The notes beneath the pieces were generated by a model. The model was given only the letters and a program-made list of their open reading frames with translations. It did not search any database and had not been told where the DNA came from. Source: an uncultured Pelagibacteraceae bacterium (GTDB lineage: Bacteria; Pseudomonadota; Alphaproteobacteria; Pelagibacterales; Pelagibacteraceae). Taken from it: 64,000 bases of DNA. The DNA lies in contig CABYOT010000005.1 in NCBI GenBank assembly GCA_902520695.1, positions 17,652-81,651 of the forward strand, given 5' to 3'. Below are positions 7,678-17,022 of the stretch, piece after piece (the first letter of the stretch is position 1; every line of letters starts with the position of its first letter). The translations under genes were made by a program, and so were the position numbers.

Positions 7678-9264
7678 ATGCAAGCTTTCGATTATCTCAT
7701 AGTTGGTGCTGGTTCAGCTGGATGTGTAGTAGCAAATAGGCTATCTGAGAATCCTAACAATTCTGTAGCTATTTTTGAGGCAGGTGGATCTAGTGATATT
7801 TGGAAGGTTAAAATGCCATTAGCTCTTCTATATACGATGCATGATCCCAAATATAATTGGAAATATTATTCAGAACCTGAGCCATATTTGAACAATAGAC
7901 GTGTTTTTTGCCCTAGAGGAAAGATGATTGGAGGATGCTCATCTCATAATGGAATGGTCTTTGTAAGAGGAAATAGAGATGACTATACAAGATGGGAAAA
8001 CTTTGGTTTGGATGATTGGTCCTATGATAAAGTTCTTCCTTATTTTAAGAAGATTGAAACTTGGTCTGAAGGTGAAAATCAATACAGAGGATCATTGGGT
8101 CCACTTCCGATAAATTTATCTAAAAATTCAAATCCACTATTTAAAGCATTTATTGATGCTGCAGCTGAAGCAGGTCACAAAACAAATATAGATATGAATG
8201 GTGAGGAACAAGAGGGTTTTGGTATGTTTGATACAACAATGCATCAAGGTGAGAGAGCTGGAGTTGCCAAGTATTATTTAAACCCTGTTAAAAATAGAAA
8301 AAATTTAAATATTTTAAAAAACTCATTTGTTGAAAAGATACTATTTGAAGGAAAAAAAGCAGTTGGCCTTCAAGTAAAAATAAATAACAAAGTTGAAAAG
8401 ATTTATGCAAATAAAGAAGTAATTTTGAGTGGAGGATCTATAAATTCTCCACAATTATTAATGTTATCTGGTATAGGTGACGAAACCCATCTTAGAGATA
8501 ATGGTATTAAAGTTATTCATCACTCAAAGGGGGTTGGAAAAAATTTACAAGATCATCTTGAAACTTACATACAGCAAAAATGTAAAACTCCTAATACACT
8601 TTACACATACACAAAACTAATACCTAAAATTTTAGCAGGTATGCAATGGTTTATGTTTAAATCTGGACCTTGCTCAAAATCATTTTTGGAGGCTGGTGGT
8701 TTTGCAAAATCATCGCCAGAAAGAAAAGTTGCTAACATTCAATTTCATTTTTTTCCATCATTTGTGATAAATCATGGCTTAGAAGATCCTGACTCACATG
8801 GTTACCAATTACATGCAAGTCCAAATCATCCAAAAAGTAGAGGTGAAATAACACTTAATTCCTCAGACCCGTATGATTATCCTAAAATATTATTTAACTA
8901 TTTAAAAGAAGAAGAAGATCTTAAACAAACAAGAGAATGTATTCATGTTGCAAGAAAAATTCTATCACAGCCAGCTTTAGCAGAGCATGCTGGTGATGAA
9001 GTTGGGCCAGGTTTTGATGCACAGTCAGATGATGAATTAAATGAATATGTTAGATCTAAAGCAGATACTGCTTATCATCCTTGTGGAACATGCAAAATGG
9101 GAGTTGATGGTATGGCAGTAGTAGACCAGGATTTGAAAGTAAATGGGATTGGAAATTTAAGAGTAATTGATGCATCAGTGATACCTGAAATTCCAAGTGC
9201 AAACCTAAATGCTCCTACACTAATGATTGCTGAAAAAGGTTCAGAGGCAATTTTAAATAATTAA
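7678..9264 (+). CDS. GMC family FAD-dependent oxidoreductase, choline dehydrogenase-like
   Basis: A 528-residue glucose-methanol-choline oxidoreductase. The ADP-binding motif VGAGSAGC lies at about residues 8-15, GMC signature 1 is near RGKMIGGCSSHNG, signature 2 is GGSINSPQLLMLSG, and the catalytic pair is His467 (TAYHPCGTC) and Asn511 (SANLNAP). The length and C terminus match BetA-type alcohol dehydrogenases, so oxidation of choline or another small alcohol to the aldehyde, with electrons passed to the respiratory chain, is likely. No betaine-aldehyde dehydrogenase is adjacent, though an aldehyde dehydrogenase lies at 15538. The ATG directly follows the previous stop codon. Confidence 0.9.
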   Translation: MQAFDYLIVGAGSAGCVVANRLSENPNNSVAIFEAGGSSDIWKVKMPLALLYTMHDPKYNWKYYSEPEPYLNNRRVFCPRGKMIGGCSSHNGMVFVRGNRDDYTRWENFGLDDWSYDKVLPYFKKIETWSEGENQYRGSLGPLPINLSKNSNPLFKAFIDAAAEAGHKTNIDMNGEEQEGFGMFDTTMHQGERAGVAKYYLNPVKNRKNLNILKNSFVEKILFEGKKAVGLQVKINNKVEKIYANKEVILSGGSINSPQLLMLSGIGDETHLRDNGIKVIHHSKGVGKNLQDHLETYIQQKCKTPNTLYTYTKLIPKILAGMQWFMFKSGPCSKSFLEAGGFAKSSPERKVANIQFHFFPSFVINHGLEDPDSHGYQLHASPNHPKSRGEITLNSSDPYDYPKILFNYLKEEEDLKQTRECIHVARKILSQPALAEHAGDEVGPGFDAQSDDELNEYVRSKADTAYHPCGTCKMGVDGMAVVDQDLKVNGIGNLRVIDASVIPEIPSANLNAPTLMIAEKGSEAILNN

Positions 9265-9299
9265 TATTATTATTACTACTGATTTGATATAGGTGTCTC

Positions 9300-10250
9300 A
9301 TGGATACAAACCAAAATACCAGAGGTATTTTTTTTATAATGACTGGTATGGCTTTTTTTTCAATACAAGATGCTCTAATTAAGTTTATTTTTGAGGATAT
9401 TGCTTTATTCGAGCTTTATTTTGGAAGAACCCTTATACAATCAGTATTTTTGCTATCCTTTGTTTTAATAACTAAAAAAACAATATCTTTAAAAACACAT
9501 TACCCATTATTAACACTAATAAGAGTTATATGTTTTTTCTTTGGTTTTAGTTTTTTTTATATTTCACTGACCTTTATGACACTTGCTATGACAAGTGCAC
9601 TATTTTTCTCCTGCCCGTTCTTTATGTCTATGTTTGCTAAATTTTTCTTAAAAGAAAAAATTGGAATTAGAAGATGGAGTGCAATAGTAGTTGGATTTAT
9701 TGGTGTATTGATTGTTTTAAATCCATCTTTAGATGATTTTAATTTCTTTAAATTAGCACCTGTAGCATGTGCTCTTTGTTATTCAATCTCGATGACTATA
9801 ACAAAATATACATCTGATAAAGATACTATCTATACTCAAATGACATGGCTTTATATTTTTGCATTATTTGCAAGTTTGGTAATATTTTTTGTTAGTGGTG
9901 ATGGAAAATTTAATACTTTTACAGATCCAACTTTGCAATTTATTGTGAGAGAATGGTTTACTAATCCAGGGGAGGCTTGGCCTTATGTTTTAATTATGGG
10001 AATAGTTGCATCGATTTCGTTTTTTTGTGTATTTACTGCTTATAGTATTGCCTCACCATCGGTTGTTTCATTATTTGAGTATTCATACATAGTGTTTGCA
10101 ATGATTGCTGGTTACATATTATTTAAAACAATTCCAGTACCAAGAACTTTTCTTGGAGCAACAATAATTATTGGTGCTGGTGCGTATATTTATTTTAGAG
10201 AAAAAGTACGAGGACAAATGATTGCTACAGATACACCAACAAATAGATGA
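9300..10250 (+). CDS. DMT superfamily (EamA) transporter
   Basis: A 316-residue integral membrane protein with about ten hydrophobic segments in two repeated halves, the hallmark of EamA/DMT drug-metabolite transporters. The first half has the usual small-residue helix MTLAMTSALFFSCPFFMSMFA followed by LKEKIGIRRW, and the second half ends with the matching VVSLFEYSYIVFAMIAGYI. It lies 35 bases after the GMC gene and overlaps the next gene by ATGA, so it belongs to this catabolic operon and may export or import a pathway metabolite. Direction and substrate cannot be read from sequence. Confidence 0.88.
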   Translation: MDTNQNTRGIFFIMTGMAFFSIQDALIKFIFEDIALFELYFGRTLIQSVFLLSFVLITKKTISLKTHYPLLTLIRVICFFFGFSFFYISLTFMTLAMTSALFFSCPFFMSMFAKFFLKEKIGIRRWSAIVVGFIGVLIVLNPSLDDFNFFKLAPVACALCYSISMTITKYTSDKDTIYTQMTWLYIFALFASLVIFFVSGDGKFNTFTDPTLQFIVREWFTNPGEAWPYVLIMGIVASISFFCVFTAYSIASPSVVSLFEYSYIVFAMIAGYILFKTIPVPRTFLGATIIIGAGAYIYFREKVRGQMIATDTPTNR

Positions 10251-11218
10251 TAAGAAAAAATTATATTCCAACAATCAATATTAATCCTATTCTAAAAAAA
10301 AACTTCAATTCAAAAGCAACATTAAAAATAATAAGAGAAATTGAAAAAGCCTGTGTCGAAGTTGGTTTTTTTCAAATAATTGGTCATGGAATTAAATTCA
10401 AACAAATAAATAAAGTATGCAAAATTGGAGAAAATTTTTTTAAATCAAATAAAAACAACAAATTTAAGTTAGCCCCAAAGAAATGGAATAAAAAGAACAA
10501 AAATATTTATCGAGGATATTTTCCAAATGATGTTAATGGAAAAGAAGGATTAGACTTAGGTGATTTGAAAGTGACAAAGGGTTTTTCCAAAAAAACTAAA
10601 ACTCAATACATCGAGCATTTGAGCATAGAAAAATCATTTAACAAACAATCTATCAAAAAAATATCTGATTATTATGAAAATTTATTTAATCTTAGCGAAA
10701 CTCTTTTTAAATGTATTATAAAAATTTATAAAAAAGACACTTATTTATCTAAAAAAGTTTTTTCAAGACTTAAAACTCTCAGTACTTTAAGATTTAATTA
10801 TTACTCTAATCAATCTAAACCAATCGAAATATCTAAAGAAGATGGTGTAGCACTTGGATGTGAGACGCATGTTGATAGTGGTATTTTCACAGTTTTATAT
10901 CAAAACAAAAAGGGTGGCTTGCAAGTTCAAAACCGAAAAACAAAAAAATGGTATGATGTCCCTTTCAATAAAAATGCCTTGGTAGTGAATACAGGTAGAG
11001 CGCTAGAATATTTAAGCAAAGGTAAGTTTAAAGCAACTAATCATAGGGTATTATGGAACAAGCAAAAAAGGCTTTCAGTTCCATTCTTTTTTGAACCCTC
11101 ATATGACTTTAAAATGAATCTTTCATTTCTTAATAATAAGAAATTAGCAAAAAGTGGTATCAGATATGATAAATTTCTTAATAAATCCCTTAAAAAATTC
11201 GTTGAATATCAAAGGTAA
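10247..11218 (+). CDS. Isopenicillin-N-synthase-like 2OG-Fe(II) oxygenase
   Basis: A 323-residue member of the IPNS / plant-type 2OG-Fe(II) oxygenase family. The iron ligands are His208-x-Asp210 (CETHVDSG) and His266 (ATNHRVLW), and the 2OG-binding RxS motif is Arg275-Leu-Ser277. The N-terminal domain has the typical VGFFQIIGHGI segment at about 39-49. It is unusually lysine-rich, as AT-rich genomes tend to be. The ATG overlaps the stop of the DMT transporter by four bases, and it closes the plus-strand operon that starts at 4789. The substrate is unknown. Confidence 0.87.
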   Translation: MIRKNYIPTININPILKKNFNSKATLKIIREIEKACVEVGFFQIIGHGIKFKQINKVCKIGENFFKSNKNNKFKLAPKKWNKKNKNIYRGYFPNDVNGKEGLDLGDLKVTKGFSKKTKTQYIEHLSIEKSFNKQSIKKISDYYENLFNLSETLFKCIIKIYKKDTYLSKKVFSRLKTLSTLRFNYYSNQSKPIEISKEDGVALGCETHVDSGIFTVLYQNKKGGLQVQNRKTKKWYDVPFNKNALVVNTGRALEYLSKGKFKATNHRVLWNKQKRLSVPFFFEPSYDFKMNLSFLNNKKLAKSGIRYDKFLNKSLKKFVEYQR

Positions 11219-11222
11219 GAAT

Positions 11223-11234
11223 AATAATATTATT
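11223..11234. repeat. Perfect 12-base palindrome upstream of the LLM operon
   Basis: AATAATATTATT is self-complementary and lies just after the stop of the oxygenase gene, in the roughly 100-base gap before the 11319 start. It could be an operator half-site pair, but palindromes made only of A and T arise easily in this DNA. Confidence 0.25.
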
Positions 11235-11306
11235 GCATAAAGCGATACATAACTCGTCGTAAAATCATATACGAAAGTGGGATCGGTCGTCTTTAAATTA
11301 ATTTTT

Positions 11307-11314
11307 AAAGGAGG
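11307..11314 (+). promoter_or_regulatory. Strong Shine-Dalgarno sequence that fixes the LLM start
   Basis: AAAGGAGG ends four bases before the ATG at 11319. Such a full match is rare in this window and decides the start against an upstream in-frame GTG at 11277. It implies high translation of the first gene of the operon. Confidence 0.8.
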
Positions 11315-11318
11315 CTTA

Positions 11319-12488
11319 ATGAAGTTTGGTTATTTTTGTAATACTACAAATTGGACACACAAACCGTATCATAAATTATTAGATGAAACTAAACAGATCA
11401 CCGAATATTGTGATCAAAACAGTTGGAATTCAATTTGGTTTACTGAACACCATTTTAACCATGAAGGAATGGAGTCGTGTACCAACCCCCTAATGCTAGG
11501 AGCGGATGCTGCAGCAAGAACAAAAAATATAAGAATAGGACAAGCAGCAAATGTAATAACTTTTCATAATCCTATAAGATTAGCAGAAGATATTGCTACA
11601 CTTGATCAACTTTCAAAAGGAAGAGTAGAAGTTGGTGTTGCAAGAGGAGTTTATGGGAGAGAGGCAATTAATTTAAACAAAGAAGCGGATTTAAAAGATC
11701 AGGCAAAAAATTTTAGATTATTTGCTGAAACATTAGAAATTTTGAAAAAAGCATGGTCAGAAAAATTTTTTAATCATGATGGAGAATTTTATACTTACCC
11801 ATCACCAAATTATGTTTGGCAGCATGACATGAGCCCGCCAAGTGAAGAATTTATGAATATGGAAGATAACACTATGAAAAAAATTAGTGTTCTTCCAAAG
11901 CCTTATCAAAATCCACACCCTCCAATACATCAAGTTGTTGATGGTATAAGATCTATAGAGTGGGCTGCAGAAAATAATATAAACGTAATTATGTGGATAC
12001 CTACAGTTAAAGCATTGAAAATAAGATTTGAAGCTTACAAAAATAAAAGATCGGAAGTTACTAAAAAAAATGTTCCTTTAGGTGAAGGTGTTACTCTCGT
12101 CAGAGATATGTTTGTTGCTGATACTATGGAAGAGGCTAAAGAGAAAGCTGGACAACATATGGTAAATTATATGAAATGGGTTTGTCATTGGAGAGGTCTT
12201 GGTAATCACATGGATCCCGGTGAAGAAATTCCAGAAACAAAGGGTAAATTAGATCTTCTTAATTACGAGTTTTTACATAAGCGAAATATGTTATTTGGTA
12301 CTCCTGAATATGTAACAGATAAGATTAAAGAACTTCAATCAGAGCTTAATCTTCAAAATCTTCAAGTCTGGTCTAACTTTCCGGGCGTTAAACATGAAGA
12401 TTGCATGAAAAGTATTAAACTATTCACTGAAAAAGTAATACCTAACTTTAAAGATGATCTAGATACTGAAGTTAAAAAAGTATCGTGA
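11319..12488 (+). CDS. LLM class flavin-dependent monooxygenase
   Basis: A 389-residue luciferase-like protein, counted from the ATG with a strong ribosome-binding site rather than the upstream GTG. Typical elements are MKFGYFCNTTNWTHKPY at the N terminus, WFTEHHFNHEG, IRIGQAANVITFHNPIR and LSKGRVEVGVARGVYGRE in the flavin-phosphate region. It should use reduced FMN and O2 to oxygenate a small substrate, possibly cleaving a C-S, C-N or ring bond as SsuD, DmoA or RutA do. It heads a tight six-gene operon with a TPP enzyme, AA_synth protein, hydrolase, aldehyde dehydrogenase and transporter. It differs in length from the LLM protein at 1851-2885. Confidence 0.88.
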   Translation: MKFGYFCNTTNWTHKPYHKLLDETKQITEYCDQNSWNSIWFTEHHFNHEGMESCTNPLMLGADAAARTKNIRIGQAANVITFHNPIRLAEDIATLDQLSKGRVEVGVARGVYGREAINLNKEADLKDQAKNFRLFAETLEILKKAWSEKFFNHDGEFYTYPSPNYVWQHDMSPPSEEFMNMEDNTMKKISVLPKPYQNPHPPIHQVVDGIRSIEWAAENNINVIMWIPTVKALKIRFEAYKNKRSEVTKKNVPLGEGVTLVRDMFVADTMEEAKEKAGQHMVNYMKWVCHWRGLGNHMDPGEEIPETKGKLDLLNYEFLHKRNMLFGTPEYVTDKIKELQSELNLQNLQVWSNFPGVKHEDCMKSIKLFTEKVIPNFKDDLDTEVKKVS

Positions 12489-14185
12489 TTACGTCCAAGA
12501 ATACCTTGACCGGTGGTCAGGCGGCAGTGAAATCTCTAAAAAAAGAAAAAGTTAAACATGTCTTTGGCTTAATTGGTTCAGCTACAATGGAAATGTTTGA
12601 TGCGTTGTATCATGAAAAAAAAATTAAATTTATCGGTGTAAGAGACGAAAGAACTGGAACGCATATGGCAGATGGATATGCACGAGCTTCAAATCAACCA
12701 GGTGTAATAATTGCTGGTCAAAACGGTCCCGGAGCAACTAATCTCGTTACAGGCATAGCGCAAGCAAAAGCAGCATTTTCTCCTGTGGTATCTATTGCCG
12801 GTTTATATTCTACTAAAGACAAGATGGAAGATGCTTTTCAAGGACTTGATCAACAATCACTTTTTGATCCTATAACAAAAAAAACTTGGACAGTAAAAAA
12901 AGCAAGTCATATACCAATGGCTTTTAGAGATGCTTTTAATCTTGCAATGTCACCTCGAAGAGGACCAGTTTGTATAAACCTTCCAAGAAATGTTCTTTCT
13001 GATACTTCAAAGTTTAAGATTAATGAAAATAAAAAATCCTATAAAACTGAAAGTGACTTAAAAAGTAAAAAGAATTCAATTGACAGAACTGTAAAACTTA
13101 TTCTCAAATCAAAAAAAACTGTGATTGTTGCTGGAGGAGGAATAAAATATAATTCAAAATTTAAGTCTGTAACTAAGCTTGCTGAATTTTTAAATATTCC
13201 AATTGTAACTGCAGCAGGACATGGAGACGCGATTCCATTCAGTCATAAGTTAAATGCTGGACAAATGGGGCCTAGAGGAAATATTGTTGCATCAAGATTA
13301 GTCAAAGAAGCAGAGCTAATTATTGCAATTGGTACAAGACTTGGTTTCAATTCTACATTCTATTCGTATGACAATATAAATAAAAACGCGAAAATTGTAC
13401 AAATTGAGTTAGAAAAAACAATGATAGGAAGATACTTTCCAGTCAATGTAGGTATTCATGGGGATGCTGCTCTGGTGACAGATCAAATTTTAGCTGAATT
13501 AAGAAAACAAAAGAAAATTTTCAATTACAAAGAGTGGACAAATAGTTTTTTGTTAGAGAGATCAAAATTTCTTAAAGATAGAGATAATATAAAGTCAAAA
13601 AATTTTCCAATCCAACCAAACGGTCTATTCAAAGAATTAAGAAAAGTACTACCGAAAAATACTGCAATAACACTCGATGCTGGCACACTCTGTCTTCAAG
13701 CTACAGATGCTTTAGAATATTACAATCCTCCTGCACTTTTCACTCCCCTTGATTTTGGTTTAGTAGGCTTCTCATTTGCATGTGGTTTAGGCATAAAGGT
13801 TGCAAAACCTAATAAAACTGTCGTTAGTTTAATGGGTGATGGTGGTTTCGGAATGACTATTTCAGAACTAAGTACAGCTGTAGAACATGGCATAAACACA
13901 ATTACAATAGTGATGAACAACAAAAGTTGGGGAGCAGAAAAAGCATATCAAAAAGATTTTTATGGTGAGAGATATCTAGGAGCTGACATTCAAAGCCCTC
14001 CCTTTGATGAAGTTGCTAAACTGTATGGCGCTAAGGGAATTAAAGTTAAAAAATTATCAGAGGTTAATGAAGCAGTAAAAAGTGCATTAAAAGTAAATAA
14101 ACCAGTTGTTATAGATGTTGATGTAGATCCAAAAGCGTTATACAGTTTTAGGAGAGATAGCTTTACACATAGAATTAAAAAATGA
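12485..14185 (+). CDS. TPP-dependent enzyme, Xsc/acetolactate-synthase-like
   Basis: A 566-residue three-domain thiamine-diphosphate enzyme. The N-terminal Pyr domain has GLIGSATMEMFDAL and the activating Glu55 (VRDERTGTHMADGYAR). The C-terminal PP domain has MGDGGFGMTISELSTAVEH and the NN of MNNKSWGAEK for magnesium-TPP. Wording such as GSATMEM, NNKSWGAEK..YQKDFYGERY and VGIHGDA recalls sulfoacetaldehyde acetyltransferase (Xsc) more than IlvB, yet no phosphotransacetylase is adjacent. The start is a GTG that overlaps the LLM stop by four bases, giving tight coupling. It could ligate or cleave a two-carbon aldehyde or 2-oxo acid. The family is sure, the reaction is not. Confidence 0.8.
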   Translation: MITSKNTLTGGQAAVKSLKKEKVKHVFGLIGSATMEMFDALYHEKKIKFIGVRDERTGTHMADGYARASNQPGVIIAGQNGPGATNLVTGIAQAKAAFSPVVSIAGLYSTKDKMEDAFQGLDQQSLFDPITKKTWTVKKASHIPMAFRDAFNLAMSPRRGPVCINLPRNVLSDTSKFKINENKKSYKTESDLKSKKNSIDRTVKLILKSKKTVIVAGGGIKYNSKFKSVTKLAEFLNIPIVTAAGHGDAIPFSHKLNAGQMGPRGNIVASRLVKEAELIIAIGTRLGFNSTFYSYDNINKNAKIVQIELEKTMIGRYFPVNVGIHGDAALVTDQILAELRKQKKIFNYKEWTNSFLLERSKFLKDRDNIKSKNFPIQPNGLFKELRKVLPKNTAITLDAGTLCLQATDALEYYNPPALFTPLDFGLVGFSFACGLGIKVAKPNKTVVSLMGDGGFGMTISELSTAVEHGINTITIVMNNKSWGAEKAYQKDFYGERYLGADIQSPPFDEVAKLYGAKGIKVKKLSEVNEAVKSALKVNKPVVIDVDVDPKALYSFRRDSFTHRIKK

Positions 14186-14769
14186 AATTAGAATTACGTA
14201 AGTTTACTAAATTTGTAGATAAGACTTTTATTGAAGGTGGAAAAGAAGCTAAAGAACCAGTTGTGATGGTTTCTGTTGCTGCAGTTTTTAAAAATCCTTG
14301 GGATGGAAAAGGTTTTGTAGAGGACTTAAAACCCACTATTTTAGATCTAGCTCCTAAACTTGGAGATTTATTGGTTCCTGAACTTATAAAAGAAATAGGC
14401 TCTCCTGATAAAATATTAGCTTACGGGAAAGCAGGTGTAGTTGGACTGCATGGAGAAATAGAACATGCATCAGCATTTATTCATACATTAAGATTTGGCA
14501 ATAAATTTAGAGATGCTGTGGGGGGAACTTCTTATTTAAGTTTTACGAATACAAGAGGTCCAGCTGGATCAAAAATATCTATCCCAATGATGCACAAAAC
14601 CGACTCTGGTTTAAGACCATATTATCTTACACATGAGTTTACAATTCATGATGCTCCATTTGATGATGAAATTGTTATTGCAATTGGTGGCGCTTCGACA
14701 GGTAGAGCCCATGCAAGAACAGGTGATAGGTACCAAGATATGAAGGAGATGGGCATTGAACCAAAATAA
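14182..14769 (+). CDS. AA_synth (DUF1185) family protein
   Basis: A 195-residue protein that resembles the AA_synth/DUF1185 family, often labelled amino acid synthesis family protein but without a firmly known reaction. Conserved-looking stretches are GKAGVVGLHGEIEHASAFIH, RFGNKFRDAVGG, NTRGPAGSKISIPMMHK and AIGGASTGRAHARTGDRY at the C terminus. It has no membrane segment or signal peptide. It overlaps the TPP-enzyme stop by four bases and is followed two bases later by an alpha/beta hydrolase. Its position between monooxygenase, TPP enzyme and hydrolase suggests a catalytic or isomerase role in the same catabolic route; that is inference. Confidence 0.75.
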   Translation: MKLELRKFTKFVDKTFIEGGKEAKEPVVMVSVAAVFKNPWDGKGFVEDLKPTILDLAPKLGDLLVPELIKEIGSPDKILAYGKAGVVGLHGEIEHASAFIHTLRFGNKFRDAVGGTSYLSFTNTRGPAGSKISIPMMHKTDSGLRPYYLTHEFTIHDAPFDDEIVIAIGGASTGRAHARTGDRYQDMKEMGIEPK

Positions 14770-14771
14770 TA

Positions 14772-15545
14772 ATGATCAATGCAACAGCCTCTAAAGGTAC
14801 ATTTTATAAACTAAATCAAAAAGAAGGAATTCCAATTGTATTTATTCATGGTGTAGGTCTTGATCATAATATATGGGATCCACAAATTAATGAATTTGAT
14901 AATACGGTTTTAATTTACGATATCCTTGGACACGGTAGAACTCCTTTAAATAAAGAAAAAATAAGTTTTGATGATTTTTCAGATCAAATTATTGATCTTA
15001 TTGATGAATTAAAATTTGATAAAATTCACCTTGTTGGATTTTCAATAGGCTCATTGATTGCAAGAAACTTTGCAACGAGATTTAGTAATAGATTGAAATC
15101 CCTAACGTTGTTGTGCTCAATATTTAATAGATCTGATAATGAACAGAAGATAGTAAATGAAAGGTTTGAACAGACAAAGAAAGATAAAAAACTGACAAAA
15201 GACGCACTCAATAGATGGTTTAATAAGGATTTTATTGAGAAAAATCCTCTAATTTCAGATAAAATTTTCTCAATACTTAACAATAATAATATGGACAACT
15301 TTATTAAAGTTTACTCGTTGTTTGTAAATCATAAAGATAACGAAAAATTTGAAAATATTAATGTCAAAACACTTGTGATGACTGGAGAAGGTGATGTAGG
15401 CTCAACTCCAAAAATGTCTGATAATCTGAGTAAAAAAATTAAAAACTCTGAAGTAAAAATAATACCTGTAGGCAAACATCTATGTAGTATTGAATGCTCA
15501 TATGATGTAAATAAAGCAATTAAAGATCATATACAAAATGCCTGA
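14772..15545 (+). CDS. Alpha/beta hydrolase
   Basis: A 257-residue alpha/beta-hydrolase with oxyanion motif HGVGL at 26-30, nucleophile elbow GFSIG (Ser91), a putative acid in GEGDVGS and the catalytic His in GKHLCSIE near the C terminus. It is cytoplasmic. It is paralogous to the hydrolase at 1074-1844, sharing DFIEKNP and TGE(G/N)D segments, and like that gene it accompanies an LLM monooxygenase. Hydrolysis of an ester, lactone or ring-opened amide made by the monooxygenase is the natural guess. The last bases overlap the start of the aldehyde dehydrogenase gene by eight bases. Confidence 0.87.
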   Translation: MINATASKGTFYKLNQKEGIPIVFIHGVGLDHNIWDPQINEFDNTVLIYDILGHGRTPLNKEKISFDDFSDQIIDLIDELKFDKIHLVGFSIGSLIARNFATRFSNRLKSLTLLCSIFNRSDNEQKIVNERFEQTKKDKKLTKDALNRWFNKDFIEKNPLISDKIFSILNNNNMDNFIKVYSLFVNHKDNEKFENINVKTLVMTGEGDVGSTPKMSDNLSKKIKNSEVKIIPVGKHLCSIECSYDVNKAIKDHIQNA

Positions 15546-17019
15546 ATTAAAAAAATATAAAATGTTTATAGGGGGACAATGGGTTGACTCTGATACTAAA
15601 AAAACTTTTGAAACTTTAAATCCGGAAGATAATAAACCCTGGGCAGTTGTTCCTGAGGCAAGTGCTTCTGACGTAGATAAAGCAGTTCAAGCTGCTCAAA
15701 AAGCTTTTGAAGGTGATTGGCCTAAAATACTGCCGCGTGAAAGAGCAAAATTTCTAAGAGCTATTGGTAATAAGCTTAGAGAAAATGCGGAATTGCTTGG
15801 AAAAATTGAAACTATAGATACAGGAAAACTTTTTAGAGAAACAAATAAGCAGGCAAATTACATTGCTGAGTACTATGATTATTATGCTGGTATGGCAGAC
15901 AAAGTCGAGGGTACAGTTCTACCAATAGATAAACCAAATATTCAAGCTATAACTTCAAGAATACCTATTGGTGTCATTGCTGCGATTGTTCCATGGAATT
16001 CTCAAATGTTTTTAACAGCTACAAAACTTGCGCCTGCTTTAGCAATGGGAAATACGGTGGTTATTAAATCATCAGAACTTGCTCCAGCAGTAATGTTTGA
16101 ATTTGCAAAACTTATTGAAGAAACTGGTATTCCTAAAGGAGTAGTTAATGTTATTACAGGATTTGGAGACCCATGTGGAAAGGCTTTAACTACACATAAT
16201 TTAGTTGAAAAAGTTGCTTTTACAGGAGGACCCGAAACTGCAAGACATATAATAAGAAATTCAGCAGAAAATTTATCAGAAGTAAGCTTAGAACTTGGAG
16301 GAAAAAGTCCTGTTGCAGTATTTGATGATGCTCATCAAGAAAATGCAATTAATGGAATTACTGCAGGAATATTTGGAGCTAGCGGACAGAGTTGTATTGC
16401 TGGTTCAAGGTTATATCTACAAAAAGGAATTTACGATGAGTTCCTTGATAAACTCACAAAAAGAGCTGAAAAAATAAAAATTGGTACTCCTATGGATCCA
16501 GATACAGAAATGGGACCTTTGAGTAATTATAAACAATTGGAAATTATTGAGAAAAACATAAAAAAAACCACAGAACAAGGTGGAAAAATAAAATGTGGTG
16601 GTGAAAGGCATCCATTTTCAAATGAAGGATACTACTTTCCTCCTACAATAATTGAATGTGATAATCATAATCTTCCAACAGCAGAAAACGAGCTTTTTGG
16701 ACCAGTTTTATCAGTTATGAAATTTGATACAGAAAAAGAGGTAATAGAGAAAATGAACGATAATCAATATGGATTATCTTCAGGGGTCTATACAAGTGAC
16801 TTCTCCAGGGGTCTAAGAGTTTCTAATGCAATAAGAGCAGGCATAACATTTGTAAATACTTATCGATTGATTTCTCCATCAGCACCTTTTGGTGGTATTA
16901 AAGATAGTGGATATGGAAAGGAAGCGGGAATGGATTCAATTAAAGATTATACTAGAGTTAAGACAACTTGGTATTACACATCTGATGAACCAACTTTAGA
17001 TCCTTTCTCTATAAGATAA
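15538..17019 (+). CDS. NAD(P)-dependent aldehyde dehydrogenase
   Basis: A 493-residue aldehyde dehydrogenase of the usual length. Key residues are Asn154 in VPWN, Glu252 in LELGGKSP and the catalytic Cys286 in GASGQSCIAGSR. The C-terminal PFGGIKDSGYGKEAG is typical of betaine-aldehyde and hydroxymuconic-semialdehyde type enzymes. It oxidises an aldehyde, probably one released by the upstream monooxygenase, TPP enzyme or hydrolase. It could also serve the choline-dehydrogenase-like enzyme at 7678-9264 as a betaine-aldehyde dehydrogenase; context favours its own operon. The start overlaps the hydrolase gene by eight bases. Confidence 0.92.
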   Translation: MPELKKYKMFIGGQWVDSDTKKTFETLNPEDNKPWAVVPEASASDVDKAVQAAQKAFEGDWPKILPRERAKFLRAIGNKLRENAELLGKIETIDTGKLFRETNKQANYIAEYYDYYAGMADKVEGTVLPIDKPNIQAITSRIPIGVIAAIVPWNSQMFLTATKLAPALAMGNTVVIKSSELAPAVMFEFAKLIEETGIPKGVVNVITGFGDPCGKALTTHNLVEKVAFTGGPETARHIIRNSAENLSEVSLELGGKSPVAVFDDAHQENAINGITAGIFGASGQSCIAGSRLYLQKGIYDEFLDKLTKRAEKIKIGTPMDPDTEMGPLSNYKQLEIIEKNIKKTTEQGGKIKCGGERHPFSNEGYYFPPTIIECDNHNLPTAENELFGPVLSVMKFDTEKEVIEKMNDNQYGLSSGVYTSDFSRGLRVSNAIRAGITFVNTYRLISPSAPFGGIKDSGYGKEAGMDSIKDYTRVKTTWYYTSDEPTLDPFSIR

Positions 17020-17022
17020 TTT

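Noticed and set aside
11277..11318. Upstream GTG start for the LLM protein at 11277
   Set aside because: It adds 14 residues with no family similarity and would place the excellent Shine-Dalgarno sequence inside the gene.
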